IMG/VR virus record: IMGVR_UViG_3300009474_000006 | Coordinates: 1 to 29,470 of that record | DNA length: 29,470 nt | Direction: 5' to 3' (one strand) | DNA from: a virus | In this document: positions 6,426-13,807 of the stretch, piece by piece | Numbering within the stretch: the first letter of the stretch is position 1 | How the letters are laid out: each line of letters opens with the position of its first letter | Position numbers and translations under genes: made by a program | The notes under the pieces: generated by a model | What the model saw: the letters and a program-made list of their open reading frames with translations, nothing else | What the model was told of the DNA's origin: nothing | Databases searched by the model: none

Positions 6426-7970
6426 CTAACTTTTAAGTCCCAACAACTTATTTATCCGCTCTTGTATTACATTAAAGTTTGGATCTTTTCGATCCATTCT
6501 ATTTAATTCAAAATATAAATTGTCAACTTCATCTAATTCTCCTGGAGTTAAATATTTCTTACCACGATTAGGATATGAAGTTTTTAACCTTTCTTCGTGA
6601 TTTTTAACAGATTGATCCCATAATGCCCGACCTTGGTTTTGTTCACTTACTCCGCCTGGTAACAACTTGTCGGCCGGTTTTCTTTGGTCCATTTGAGACT
6701 GTATTCCAGGGAAACGGGAGGAGGACGCTTCGGGGGTTCCTTTGGGAGGCTTCGGCGGCTCGGCTAGCTTCAGGGGATTCTTTGGAGGCTCTACTTTTGG
6801 AGGTTCAACCGATCCTGGCAAGCCCTTTAACTCCTTCATGAGTTGGCCTATTTTAGTCAGGGATTCTTTTATTGCTAGCCCCTTTTCGCCAAATTGCTCG
6901 TCCTCTCTCTCAATCCGTTTACGCTCCAAGTTTGCCTTTAACGCATCTTGTCTGTCTTTGAGACTTGGATCCGCCTTTGGCTTTTTCGTTTTCATCGCTT
7001 GCACGAAGGGAGTCTCGTCTATCGGGATCGCGCCAGACAGTCCCATGATGTCCATGTATTCGTCGTGTAAAACACTTATGGTTTTATCACCATTGGTGAT
7101 GTCTATAACGTAGCCTTCTTTTCCTGAGGCATCACTAGTTCCGAGATAACTCTCTGCTTCGTCGTCGACCATTGACCAAAAGTGGTTATCACCTTTTAGT
7201 CCATATTTCTTTGCAATTTGTTTTTCAATTTCCTTTTCTGAAAAACCATGCTTGTCAAAAAAATCACTCTCTTGTTTGAATCTCCTTCTCTCGTCCCTCA
7301 GGTCCTCCTTCGCATTCGCTTCATCAGCCTTCCGCAACATCTCCTTCTCGTCGATCGAGCGGACTTCGGCTTTTGGCCTCTCAGGTCTCGGCGGTTTACC
7401 TGATAGGTCATCAATTTTATCCTGTATTTTTACAAACTCGGGATCATCTCGAGACATGCGATTTAATTTAAAATATAAATCATCAATAACATCCTCTTTA
7501 TCAGCTGCTTTTCCCGCCTGTTTTGCGATTATCTCACCCACCTCCTCAGGGCCCTCAGCCTTCATCGCATTGCGAATCTTGCGAAACTTCCCCTTTTTCA
7601 TCAGCTTCGCGACACCCGGCAGAGGCACAATCGTCCCCGCTACATCCAAGTTAGTTTGCGGAACTAACATCTCATGCGCCGCGCTACTCACTGCCCCCAA
7701 TCCAGCACCTAGATTCTCATACCCTGCTTTATAGAGAGGGTCGACAATGCGGTTTTGCAGCATGTCGTCATAGGCCTCTTGCATCGCGACTCCAGGAGGG
7801 AAGGGCTGTATCAAATCGTCCTCCTTCCCACGCATCATTTCAGGCGCTTCAGGGCCCACAGACATTTCCGATTCTTGCGGTATGTCTGCTAGGTTTTCCT
7901 CCTCGTCAATATTCCGCATCCGATTATTAGAATTAACGCCCAATTTCGACTTAATGCGCGGGAATTGCAT
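6426..7970 (-). CDS. large charged helical phage protein with an internal repeat
   Basis: 514 residues from the ATG at 7970 (AGG 7 nt upstream); a GTG at 8009 would add 13 residues. After an acidic N-terminus comes a hydrophobic/Gly-rich stretch (AGLGAVSSAAHEML...TIVPLPGVAKLMKKGK, about residues 90-130). Long Glu/Lys/Arg coiled-coil regions and a Pro/Lys-rich linker (VEPPKVEPPKNPLKLAEPPK) follow. A motif of the form D-x-L-Y-F-x-L-N-R-M-x-R-x-D-P-x-F occurs twice, about 320 residues apart, the second near the C-terminus. The layout resembles the ejection-type proteins of the right-hand operon, but the gene lies away from them. Role unknown; a virion or DNA-ejection role is the best guess. Confidence 0.6.
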   Translation of the reverse strand: MQFPRIKSKLGVNSNNRMRNIDEEENLADIPQESEMSVGPEAPEMMRGKEDDLIQPFPPGVAMQEAYDDMLQNRIVDPLYKAGYENLGAGLGAVSSAAHEMLVPQTNLDVAGTIVPLPGVAKLMKKGKFRKIRNAMKAEGPEEVGEIIAKQAGKAADKEDVIDDLYFKLNRMSRDDPEFVKIQDKIDDLSGKPPRPERPKAEVRSIDEKEMLRKADEANAKEDLRDERRRFKQESDFFDKHGFSEKEIEKQIAKKYGLKGDNHFWSMVDDEAESYLGTSDASGKEGYVIDITNGDKTISVLHDEYMDIMGLSGAIPIDETPFVQAMKTKKPKADPSLKDRQDALKANLERKRIEREDEQFGEKGLAIKESLTKIGQLMKELKGLPGSVEPPKVEPPKNPLKLAEPPKPPKGTPEASSSRFPGIQSQMDQRKPADKLLPGGVSEQNQGRALWDQSVKNHEERLKTSYPNRGKKYLTPGELDEVDNLYFELNRMDRKDPNFNVIQERINKLLGLKS

Positions 7971-8053
7971 ATTGACACCTAAATTCTTTGATTGTAAAAA
8001 TCGAATCACCCTAAGAAGTTTAAACTACTTTAGCAATCCTTGAAATAGATGCA

Positions 8054-8569
8054 TTAGGGTGGGCCTTCGCCCTCCTTAGGAGTTACATCCATAACGTCTT
8101 TCGGCAGACTATCGAGGAGCGCCAAGATCTTTTCAGTCGGGATAGTGCGCATCTCGTCTAACTGCTCCGGCTTCTCTTGAGCCGCCTTAACCTTCCCGAT
8201 CATTCTGTTTAGAATAAACTCAATCTTTTGCACATCCCCATCACCTGCAGCTTTCACAAGAATAGCCGCAAGAGTAATCTCCCCCATGCTTGTATTGGGG
8301 TCAGAGACCATTCTTTGCAGTTGCCAGCGATTCATTTTCCACATCCGGCTAAGGACCCGCCGAATCATAAGCGGGGTCAGCATTCCAGGTATGGGACCGT
8401 TGGATCCTGCTTGTCCGGGTTGAAACTTGCTGGCCTTGAATGCCTCGTCCTCTTTGTGGGCGATGAACGGGTTAACCGCCTCCCCCTGGTCCATAACCTG
8501 AGGGGGGTCCGGGACCTTCCCGTGGGATGGGTCCCTGATGGGGCTCTTTTTAGACCTGCCTCGGCTCAA
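8054..8569 (-). CDS. putative small terminase subunit-like protein
   Basis: 171 residues from a TTG at 8569 that overlaps the previous stop (TTGA). A start at the ATG at 8494 is also possible. The N-terminus is basic (MSRGRSKKSPIRDPSHGK). The centre (LTPLMIRRVLSRMWKMNRWQ, then ITLAAILVKAAGDGDVQKIE and FILNRMIGKVK) matches the pattern of phage proteins in which a helical region ends in F-hh-x-R-h-x-G-K-hK, typical of small terminases and DUF5681-like DNA-binding proteins. It would recognise phage DNA for packaging. It lies about 3 kb upstream of the large subunit on the same strand. Confidence 0.5.
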   Translation of the reverse strand: MSRGRSKKSPIRDPSHGKVPDPPQVMDQGEAVNPFIAHKEDEAFKASKFQPGQAGSNGPIPGMLTPLMIRRVLSRMWKMNRWQLQRMVSDPNTSMGEITLAAILVKAAGDGDVQKIEFILNRMIGKVKAAQEKPEQLDEMRTIPTEKILALLDSLPKDVMDVTPKEGEGPP

Positions 8570-8919
8570 TTGACGCTACGAGCCGTTTCTACCCACACAG
8601 AGCCCGTCCAGACCAGTCGGAGGGTTCCGTTAAGGACCGGGGTCCAAGCGGCGCTTAAAGCCACGTTTCCGGCATCCAGGAGCTGTGCTGTCGTGGAAGC
8701 CCCCGAGGTGAACACAATCACGAGCTCTTGACCCACGACATATCCAGGTTGGAGCGTGAACGTCCGGTTAGCCGCGGTCGTGTTGTCCGACTGCAGCCGT
8801 AACAGCGAAGTCTTGGGGTTGAGGACGAGTGAGGTATCGTCAGCCACCAAAATCACATCTTGGGGAAGCATTCCAAGTGGTTGACCAGCGTCTAAATAGC
8901 CGTCTCTAAAGTTGCTCAT
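8566..8919 (-). CDS. small beta-rich virion protein
   Basis: 117 residues from the ATG at 8919, which has AGAGGA 6 nt upstream; the longer frame to 8979 has no ribosome site. The sequence (MSNFRDGYLDAGQPLGMLPQ..., then LQSDNTTAANRTFTLQPG and LNGTLRLVWTGSVWVE) is a typical small all-beta phage surface or tail-fiber-like protein. It ends within a TTGA overlap with the next gene. Confidence 0.6.
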   Translation of the reverse strand: MSNFRDGYLDAGQPLGMLPQDVILVADDTSLVLNPKTSLLRLQSDNTTAANRTFTLQPGYVVGQELVIVFTSGASTTAQLLDAGNVALSAAWTPVLNGTLRLVWTGSVWVETARSVN

Positions 8920-8947
8920 TCTGTATCCTCTTGAATTCGTTGTATGT

Positions 8948-9199
8948 TTACTTTTTCCCTTGATTCTTATAAAAGTCAAGGACTTTCACGCTGTCTTCAA
9001 TAGTCTCAACCTTCATCGCTAACGCTTGATTAATACTACTCGCAGTTTTTAAGGATTCCTTAGCATCATCAATCACTTTCAATGATTGTGCCTTTAAATC
9101 TTTAACTTCTTTAATAAAGACATAACAAAATACCGCGACCATTATCATGCTTATCAGCGATAATGAAATACACACGCCTAGTAATACAGCTTCGATCAT
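8948..9199 (-). CDS. small membrane protein with a coiled-coil tail
   Basis: 83 residues. The ATG at 9199 overlaps the previous stop (ATGA), and GGAG lies 9 nt upstream. A strong hydrophobic segment spans residues about 3-30 (VLLGVCISLSLISMIMVAVF). A charged helix with heptad spacing (EVKDLKAQSLKVIDDAKESLK to the end) follows. This single-pass membrane protein with an extended helix resembles spanin-type or small membrane-anchor proteins. Function not determined. Confidence 0.55.
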   Translation of the reverse strand: MIEAVLLGVCISLSLISMIMVAVFCYVFIKEVKDLKAQSLKVIDDAKESLKTASSINQALAMKVETIEDSVKVLDFYKNQGKK

Positions 9200-9450
9200 T
9201 TGGGGGAGCTCCGACACATTTTCGCGAGAGTTAAAGCACAATCATAGTCGCTTTTCCCCTGAAGGTCATTAGCTATTTCCCTCCAACGGTCCATAGTTAT
9301 GCGGAGTTGCGTGCGAAAATAGGTCGACCCCTTCCACGCCTTTTTCTGTACGACTACCCGGGTCCCATCACTGGTAACTCGGTATTCCCACCCCCCGATA
9401 GGGAGCTTGGTTTCCAGGATTGGGGCCCAGCCCGCGGGGTTGCCCTTCAC
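9196..9450 (-). CDS. 84-residue unknown protein
   Basis: The GTG at 9450 is chosen as start because GGAGG lies 7 nt upstream and it overlaps the preceding stop (GTGA). The ATG at 9471 lacks such a site. The protein is basic and Trp-rich (GWEYRVTSDGTRVVVQKKAW..., then MDRWREIANDLQGKSDYDCA). A beta hairpin followed by helices is likely. No family recognised. It ends in RSSPK with an 18-bp stretch shared with the Gp157-ERF junction. Confidence 0.6.
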   Translation of the reverse strand: MKGNPAGWAPILETKLPIGGWEYRVTSDGTRVVVQKKAWKGSTYFRTQLRITMDRWREIANDLQGKSDYDCALTLAKMCRSSPK

Positions 9451-9635
9451 AATTGCACCTCCAGAGCACAAAGGACCTCGCCTATTGACTCCTTCACAAT
9501 AAAAATCAGCTCTGATTCTAGATGGATAAGTGTTCCATCGGGGTGTACTCCAACGGCTTTAATGTGATGGGGATTTATCCATACTGGCGAGCCCTGTTCG
9601 GGGATACCTATCTCTGTAAATTTGACCAAATCCAT
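9447..9635 (-). CDS. FlbD-like small protein
   Basis: 62 residues from the ATG at 9635 (AGGAGT about 10 nt upstream). The core VWINPHHIKAVGVHPDGTLI, then HLES..FIVKESIGEV, follows the plan of FlbD-like proteins and related phage proteins: start with a target residue, h-x-N-x-x-x-h, a turn, T-x-I-x-L, then V-K-E-S. FlbD-type proteins are small all-beta regulators of unknown exact activity. In this phage it is the first gene after the iteron region. Confidence 0.5.
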   Translation of the reverse strand: MDLVKFTEIGIPEQGSPVWINPHHIKAVGVHPDGTLIHLESELIFIVKESIGEVLCALEVQL

Positions 9636-9662
9636 GCGCTTTATAACTCCTATTTTTAGGTA

Positions 9663-9671
9663 GTTATAGCA
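9663..9671 (-). promoter_or_regulatory. candidate extended -10 promoter for the 9635-leftward operon
   Basis: Minus-strand TGCTATAAC (TG, one base, TATAAC) lies about 28 nt before the start codon at 9635. No -35 box is clear, so this is an extended -10 at most. Confidence 0.35.
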
Positions 9672-9737
9672 TTCCAGGGTAGGGGATGGCGACCTCAATC
9701 TTGGGGGTTTGGTACCATTACTGTGACAGTTGGTACC

Positions 9738-10006
9738 GTTACCAGATAAACAAATTTTTCTCTATTGTAACTTTCTGATTCTCTATTATTATTATATGGT
9801 TAGTTATTTTTGTAACAGTAGTAACAGTAGTAACAGTATATAATAGAATATAATTAATAAATATATATATAGAGCTATAGAGAGAATATGCGCGAACAGG
9901 TTGCTCTATAGGAAACCCGTTACACCTGTTACAATCAGTTACAGGCATGAATTCATTGACATTTTTTACCGTTACAATACTGTTACGCACTGTTACACAC
10001 TGTAAC
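9738..10006. repeat. GTTAC/GTAAC iteron region, candidate replication origin
   Basis: The 418-bp intergenic stretch between the helicase gene and the next operon has twelve GTTAC or GTAAC words: 9738, 9767, 9812, 9821, 9830, 9919, 9928, 9938, 9971, 9982, 9992 and 10002. Three are perfect tandem copies of GTAACAGTA (9812-9838). Most of the others are 9-11 nt apart, about one helical turn. Between the two clusters is an A/T-rich tract at about 9837-9890. Orientation is GTAAC in the left cluster and GTTAC in the right, so the array is inverted overall. Iterons plus an AT-rich core next to primase and helicase genes suggest an origin or a repressor array. No other gene is seen here. Confidence 0.6.
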
Positions 10007-10053
10007 ATTCTGGGTGTTATAGTGTGTTTTTCAGTATTTCAGTATAATGTTAG

Positions 10054-11625
10054 CTACTTAAATCTTCCGGTCATTAAATCGGCATATTGGTCTTCATTAC
10101 GTCTTCGCAGAATAGCATAACTTTCTTTGTCTGCCTGTATTTCTGCAAACCAACATCCACGCATCACAGCCGCTCTTACTCGAACAGTCTTTTCAATGGG
10201 GATCATTCCCGATGCGAGACACAGCTTTTTAATAACCTTTCCATTAAAACCTTCATTACTTTTAAATCTAACGCCCTTAAATTCATAATACCACTCACTT
10301 AGTATATGATTTGATATAAATACATTATATTTTTCTGGGGTGAGCATAATTCCATCACCGACTTTATAACTTATTATCCTACCATATATAAAATCTTTAA
10401 AAGCCTGATGTTCTTCACTCCTATCCTGAAGCCTCTCTTGGTCGATTTTTATGCTGTCCCCAATATCGTGACCCAGCTTGTGAAGGATCGTCCTCTCCCA
10501 CCCTGGAAACCTTGTCGCGCATGGGCGATTGTCTCCCACCTCGGGCAGCGTCAGGTAGTAGGCGCATTCCGCCAAAACATCCGCTCTCTTGTCTTCAATC
10601 CAAGAAAGAGCATTCTCGTCCAGCCAGACATGGTTGGGCTTTGGAAGGCCCAATCTGATCACCACAGACCGACTTGCCAAATCCACAGTTAGGTTGGGGT
10701 CATTGGCGGTCACAATAAAGGTCGTGTGATTCTCAACCTGCTTGTTCCCCTTGCCGTGATCATGGCCCTGGAAGTAGGGGGAGGTCACAAAGCGTTCCAG
10801 TAGAGCGCTATCGAACCCTCCACGCACGTTGTCAAACCTGATAACCCTCTTGTGGGCGTTTGCCATTAAGTCTGTCACAAGGCGACCGGGGTTACTCCTA
10901 TTGGGCTCTAGACCTACGTCACAGATACTCTCAAAAAGGTGCTGGACCATAATTGCAAAGGTGGATTTGCCAATCTGGATTGTCTTATCTGCATCATGGG
11001 GTCCAGCAATCACAAAGATGGGACGTTTCCCCTGCCCCTGACTCCAGGCTACGGTTACGACCAAAGCCTTCATCAATAAACGGTCGTTTTCAGTTAGGGG
11101 GTTAAATAAGGCTACAAACTGATCGAGAGCCCCATTCTGAGCGGGCTCGATGGGGGGGCTTAATATAATCTGACCCTGTAATATTGGCCATGTCGGGTAA
11201 TCGCTTATTACTTTAACGTGCCTTGCATTGTTTTTAACCGCTATAAAGAATGGCTTAAATTTGACATTAAAAGCTAGCTCTCTGCTTTTAAAATCAACAA
11301 ACATACCCTGTTCATTAATCTCAGCTTCAAGATTCTCAGGCGCTTCTAAAAACCTTATTTTGCGCCAATTCTCGCGGTCTTCATGAGGAATGATGTGACA
11401 TAGGCGATTAGTGTAGTTCACCATGTCGGGGAATTTTTCTTTAAATTCACCTAGAATTAAAGGCAAAGTCCTTGGGATATAGTGTGGACGTTTTTCCCCT
11501 TCACTCGTAATTTCTATGTAGTTCCTAAGCACTGGAAAATCTGGAGCGTCTTTTGGTTTTTTGTTTTTTGCACTTTTTAGTTGCAAAAGTGCGCCCTTTT
11601 TGGGAGCATCCTCAGTGCTTGTCAT
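10054..11625 (-). CDS. phage replicative helicase/ATPase (primase C-terminal, D5/P4-like)
   Basis: 523 residues. The central ATPase has a long-loop P-loop ending DKTIQIGKST, Walker B-like KRVIRFDNV, and a sensor-like TTFIVTANDPNLTVDLASRS with the Asn expected at the tip. The N-terminal 150 residues match the linker that follows primase domains in fused primase-helicases. The C-terminal part is a probable winged-helix-like region (FKDFIYGRIISYKVGDG onward). It should unwind DNA at the origin, working with the primase encoded just upstream by a separate gene. The start ATG at 11625 has AGGA about 10 nt upstream. The P-loop lacks the first Gly of the textbook motif, though related phage ATPases also have an extended loop here. 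Confidence 0.75.
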   Translation of the reverse strand: MTSTEDAPKKGALLQLKSAKNKKPKDAPDFPVLRNYIEITSEGEKRPHYIPRTLPLILGEFKEKFPDMVNYTNRLCHIIPHEDRENWRKIRFLEAPENLEAEINEQGMFVDFKSRELAFNVKFKPFFIAVKNNARHVKVISDYPTWPILQGQIILSPPIEPAQNGALDQFVALFNPLTENDRLLMKALVVTVAWSQGQGKRPIFVIAGPHDADKTIQIGKSTFAIMVQHLFESICDVGLEPNRSNPGRLVTDLMANAHKRVIRFDNVRGGFDSALLERFVTSPYFQGHDHGKGNKQVENHTTFIVTANDPNLTVDLASRSVVIRLGLPKPNHVWLDENALSWIEDKRADVLAECAYYLTLPEVGDNRPCATRFPGWERTILHKLGHDIGDSIKIDQERLQDRSEEHQAFKDFIYGRIISYKVGDGIMLTPEKYNVFISNHILSEWYYEFKGVRFKSNEGFNGKVIKKLCLASGMIPIEKTVRVRAAVMRGCWFAEIQADKESYAILRRRNEDQYADLMTGRFK

Positions 11626-11665
11626 TTTTTCTAATCCTGAAAATGATGGGTTGATGTTAAGTGCT

Positions 11666-11739
11666 GTCCCCGGAACCCTTCACACGGGTGTCTTGTTTAA
11701 ACCGGGGACGAATGGGAGATAAGTTTGACGACTTATCTC
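11666..11739. other. two strong hairpins between primase and helicase genes
   Basis: The 107-nt gap holds an 8-bp stem (11666-11673 with 11702-11709) enclosing a small inner stem, and a 9-bp stem (11716-11724 with 11731-11739) with a 6-nt loop. On the minus strand these lie between the two replication genes and could set their expression ratio or guide RNA processing. The U-run that follows on the plus strand (11742-11749) is the Lys codons of the primase gene, so a plus-strand terminator is not claimed. Confidence 0.5.
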
Positions 11740-12554
11740 TCTTTTTTTTCAGCACTTTTAATAGACGATCTAATCTCTGCATACCCGAATCCGATCCGAT
11801 CAAAAGGCGACTTCTCAATAATCTGTTCAACTTCTGCTATTGTGAGCCCCTTTTGTATCAGAAGGCGGGCGGAAGTGTAAACACTAACATTTCGGGAATC
11901 CCCAAATACCTTTCCAGTTGTAAGAAAGTCAACCACGTGCCCTGGTAGGGGGTTTCTTACCTCTGCCGCCCTTTTGTACTGATTAGTCCATTTGATTTCA
12001 GCTATCTCCTGAGGCGTGGCGAGTGACACCGGCATTTTTTCACCTGGACCTGCAGAATAGAGGACTTCAAAGGATGGGTAAAACTGACGGGCTATGTCTT
12101 TGGTCTTTTTATCTGACCCCTCACATAGTCCTTGAGCGTATTTTATGCTCTTTTCATAGCTGAAGGGGCAGGTGATGCGGGTTTCCCATGGGATTAAAAT
12201 GCGAAACCGAGGCGCTACGATCCCATGCTTTTCCAGGTTATGACTGCGCGTGGAAGCTACCAGTAGCGTACAATCCTGGAAATCTCTTACCGCATGTTCC
12301 ACCGTATATATTTCAGCCCCCTCTACATCGTTATCAACGTCCAAGATGCAGAGGTCACTGTAAATATAATTTTCACCCAGCCGGTGATTGTTTTGAAAAA
12401 TAATTGGGGAGTAGGTTCTTTTGCGAATGATAGCCCATAATTCAGCGGCATTTTTGTACTCTACGGGGTGAAACCCTTTAGCCTCGTTATTGATGCCTAA
12501 TCTATTGATCTTTGCCGAAATAGTGATATCATTCCCCCTCAATAGCAAACACAT
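11733..12554 (-). CDS. primase-polymerase, archaeo-eukaryotic primase (AEP) type
   Basis: 273 residues. AEP signatures: LDVDND with the catalytic D72-x-D74, then STRSH (101-105), and APRFRILIP (114-122) with basic residues of the nucleotide site. This is the pattern of phage primases that are normally fused to a helicase. Here the helicase is a separate gene downstream. It would make primers at the fork. The ATG at 12554 has no good ribosome site, and the divergent resolvase gene starts 21 nt away, so both may be leaderless or use overlapping promoters. Confidence 0.8.
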   Translation of the reverse strand: MCLLLRGNDITISAKINRLGINNEAKGFHPVEYKNAAELWAIIRKRTYSPIIFQNNHRLGENYIYSDLCILDVDNDVEGAEIYTVEHAVRDFQDCTLLVASTRSHNLEKHGIVAPRFRILIPWETRITCPFSYEKSIKYAQGLCEGSDKKTKDIARQFYPSFEVLYSAGPGEKMPVSLATPQEIAEIKWTNQYKRAAEVRNPLPGHVVDFLTTGKVFGDSRNVSVYTSARLLIQKGLTIAEVEQIIEKSPFDRIGFGYAEIRSSIKSAEKKER

Positions 12555-12575
12555 CTATATTACGAGTGTGCAATT

Positions 12576-13031
12576 ATGTCAATTATTGCGGGCATTGATC
12601 CTGGAAAGTCAGGGGCCATTGTAATTCTTAAAGACGGCAAAATCATACACAAATCCCTTCTGTCTCAAATAATCCCGAAGTTTTACCTCCAGCAAAATGG
12701 TGTGAAAATAGTATGGTGCGAGAAGGCGCAAGTCATGGGGAAAGAAAGCGCACGCTCCATGTTTAATTACGGTCGTGATTACGGGTATATGCTCGGTACC
12801 CTGAATGGATGCGGGTTTGACATTAATTTCATTCACCCAGCCATTTGGACTAAAGAGCTCCACAAAAAATCACCAACGTCATTTGACAATCCGAAGGCAA
12901 CTAGTTTATATGTAGCTCGGCAGATTTGGCCCGATGTAGACATGAGAGCAAACGACCGTTGCAGAGTGCCTCATGACGGGATAGTAGACGCTGCATTAAT
13001 CGCATATTATGGGTGGTTACAAGAAAAATGA
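12576..13031 (+). CDS. RuvC-like Holliday junction resolvase
   Basis: 151 residues. It has the RNase H-fold resolvase core GIDPGKSGA with D8, the second acidic motif VWCEKAQ with E49, and C-terminal HDGIVDAALIAYYG with D134 and D138. HPAIWTKELH is the usual substrate-side motif. It cuts four-way and branched DNA before packaging or during recombination. Size is typical for phage RuvC-like enzymes. It leads the plus-strand operon and ends in an ATGA overlap with the next gene. No clear ribosome site precedes the ATG; a TATATT at 12556-12561 could be a -10 giving a very short leader. Confidence 0.9.
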   Translation: MSIIAGIDPGKSGAIVILKDGKIIHKSLLSQIIPKFYLQQNGVKIVWCEKAQVMGKESARSMFNYGRDYGYMLGTLNGCGFDINFIHPAIWTKELHKKSPTSFDNPKATSLYVARQIWPDVDMRANDRCRVPHDGIVDAALIAYYGWLQEK

Positions 13032-13240
13032 GTAAAGCAAATGAGTATGCAGAACAACAAAAACTTTTGCAATTTTTAGTTCAAAAAGCACGGGAAGACG
13101 TTCCAAAATTTGGGAGTACAGCGTTTATTCAAATTGACGGGAGTCTTATGACCTACCAAAACAGCCTTAAGCCAGACGAAGCCTTAAAACTCGCGGATTG
13201 GATTTATGAACATTACAGAGAGGAAAACCAAGAAAAATGA
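13028..13240 (+). CDS. small helical unknown protein
   Basis: 70 residues. The ATG overlaps the resolvase stop (ATGA). The protein is mostly helical and charged (MSKANEYAEQQKLLQFLVQK...), with an ALKLADWIYEHYREENQEK C-terminal helix. It ends in an ATGA overlap with the following gene. No family recognised; likely a phage regulatory or accessory DNA-metabolism protein. Confidence 0.6.
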   Translation: MSKANEYAEQQKLLQFLVQKAREDVPKFGSTAFIQIDGSLMTYQNSLKPDEALKLADWIYEHYREENQEK

Positions 13241-13422
13241 GAATCGTAAAAGCAAGAGACAGACTGGAAGCTATGGAAAAGGCACCTCGGGCGAGGGTCC
13301 TGCGCAAAAGAAATGAACGGGAATATGAAGCCTTTGATTCAAAAGACGACTACTACTCCTATCTTATGAGTATTGGAAAAAGAGTTGACAAAAGGTGGCT
13401 CGCTAAAAAAAAGGAGGCCTGA
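13237..13422 (+). CDS. small basic unknown protein
   Basis: 61 residues, start coupled to the previous stop (ATGA). Rich in Arg and Lys (MRIVKARDRLEAMEKAPRAR...), with a Tyr/Asp-rich middle and a KRWLAKKKEA tail. It is probably a nucleic-acid-associated helix bundle, but this is not shown. Its 3' end carries the GGAGG that serves the next gene. Confidence 0.6.
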   Translation: MRIVKARDRLEAMEKAPRARVLRKRNEREYEAFDSKDDYYSYLMSIGKRVDKRWLAKKKEA

Positions 13423-13423
13423 A

Positions 13424-13807
13424 ATGAGCCAAGGACTGCCTGATATTCCTACACCTGGAGTGCTGTACAAAACGGCATTTGGTGAAAAGGCCTTTTACGT
13501 TGGCATAAATGAGATGGGCGATTACGTCTACGAAGTTGGGTCACACAAAAAGTATTTTAAGAAATACGCGACCCCCTACCGCCTTAGCTTTGATCCTAAG
13601 TATCATTCAGACTACGATATTGTAGGCTTTTGGGATGATTTTATAAACTTTTGGGAAGCCCGACACGCGGCGCTTAAGGGCAAAAAAGTTCGGAGGGTCA
13701 TTGATCCTGGAGTCGAGTTTTCCGCGGCTGATTTTGACGTGCAAGCGGCTAGCTGGCCCAATCAGTTTATCAATAGCATATGGGAGCTAGCGGAGGAGCC
13801 CGTTTGA
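13424..13807 (+). CDS. 127-residue unknown protein
   Basis: ATG at 13424 with a consensus GGAGG 6 nt upstream; the longer frame from 13373 overlaps the prior gene without a ribosome site. The protein is aromatic-rich (FYVGINEMGDYVYEVG, HSDYDIVGFWDDFINFWEAR), mixed alpha/beta and acidic at the end. No recognisable domain. The last 21 nt overlap the convergent minus-strand gene, which may cause mutual transcription interference. Confidence 0.65.
   Translation: MSQGLPDIPTPGVLYKTAFGEKAFYVGINEMGDYVYEVGSHKKYFKKYATPYRLSFDPKYHSDYDIVGFWDDFINFWEARHAALKGKKVRRVIDPGVEFSAADFDVQAASWPNQFINSIWELAEEPV

Noticed and set aside
7252-7734. plus-strand 160-residue ORF, Ser/Leu-rich
   Set aside because: Antisense of a charged coiled-coil gene, which produces Ser/Leu/Phe-rich text by complementarity.
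9812-9838. CRISPR-like tandem repeat
   Set aside because: The units are 9 bp without spacers and no cas gene is present; an iteron array explains them better.
9739-10008. 89-residue minus-strand ORF
   Set aside because: It is a translation of the GTTAC iterons and the A/T tract (Thr-Val-Thr and Ile/Tyr runs), with no ribosome site.
10043-10048. TATAAT as a plus-strand promoter
   Set aside because: No -35 box at a usable distance, and it would only transcribe antisense to the helicase gene.
10981-11030. damaged Walker A in the helicase
   Set aside because: The loop is longer and lacks the first Gly, but related phage ATPases also have an extended loop before GK[ST], so it is not clear evidence of inactivation.
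11716-11749. plus-strand rho-independent terminator (hairpin plus T-run)
   Set aside because: There is no plus-strand gene upstream, and the T-run is the Lys-codon stretch of the minus-strand primase gene.
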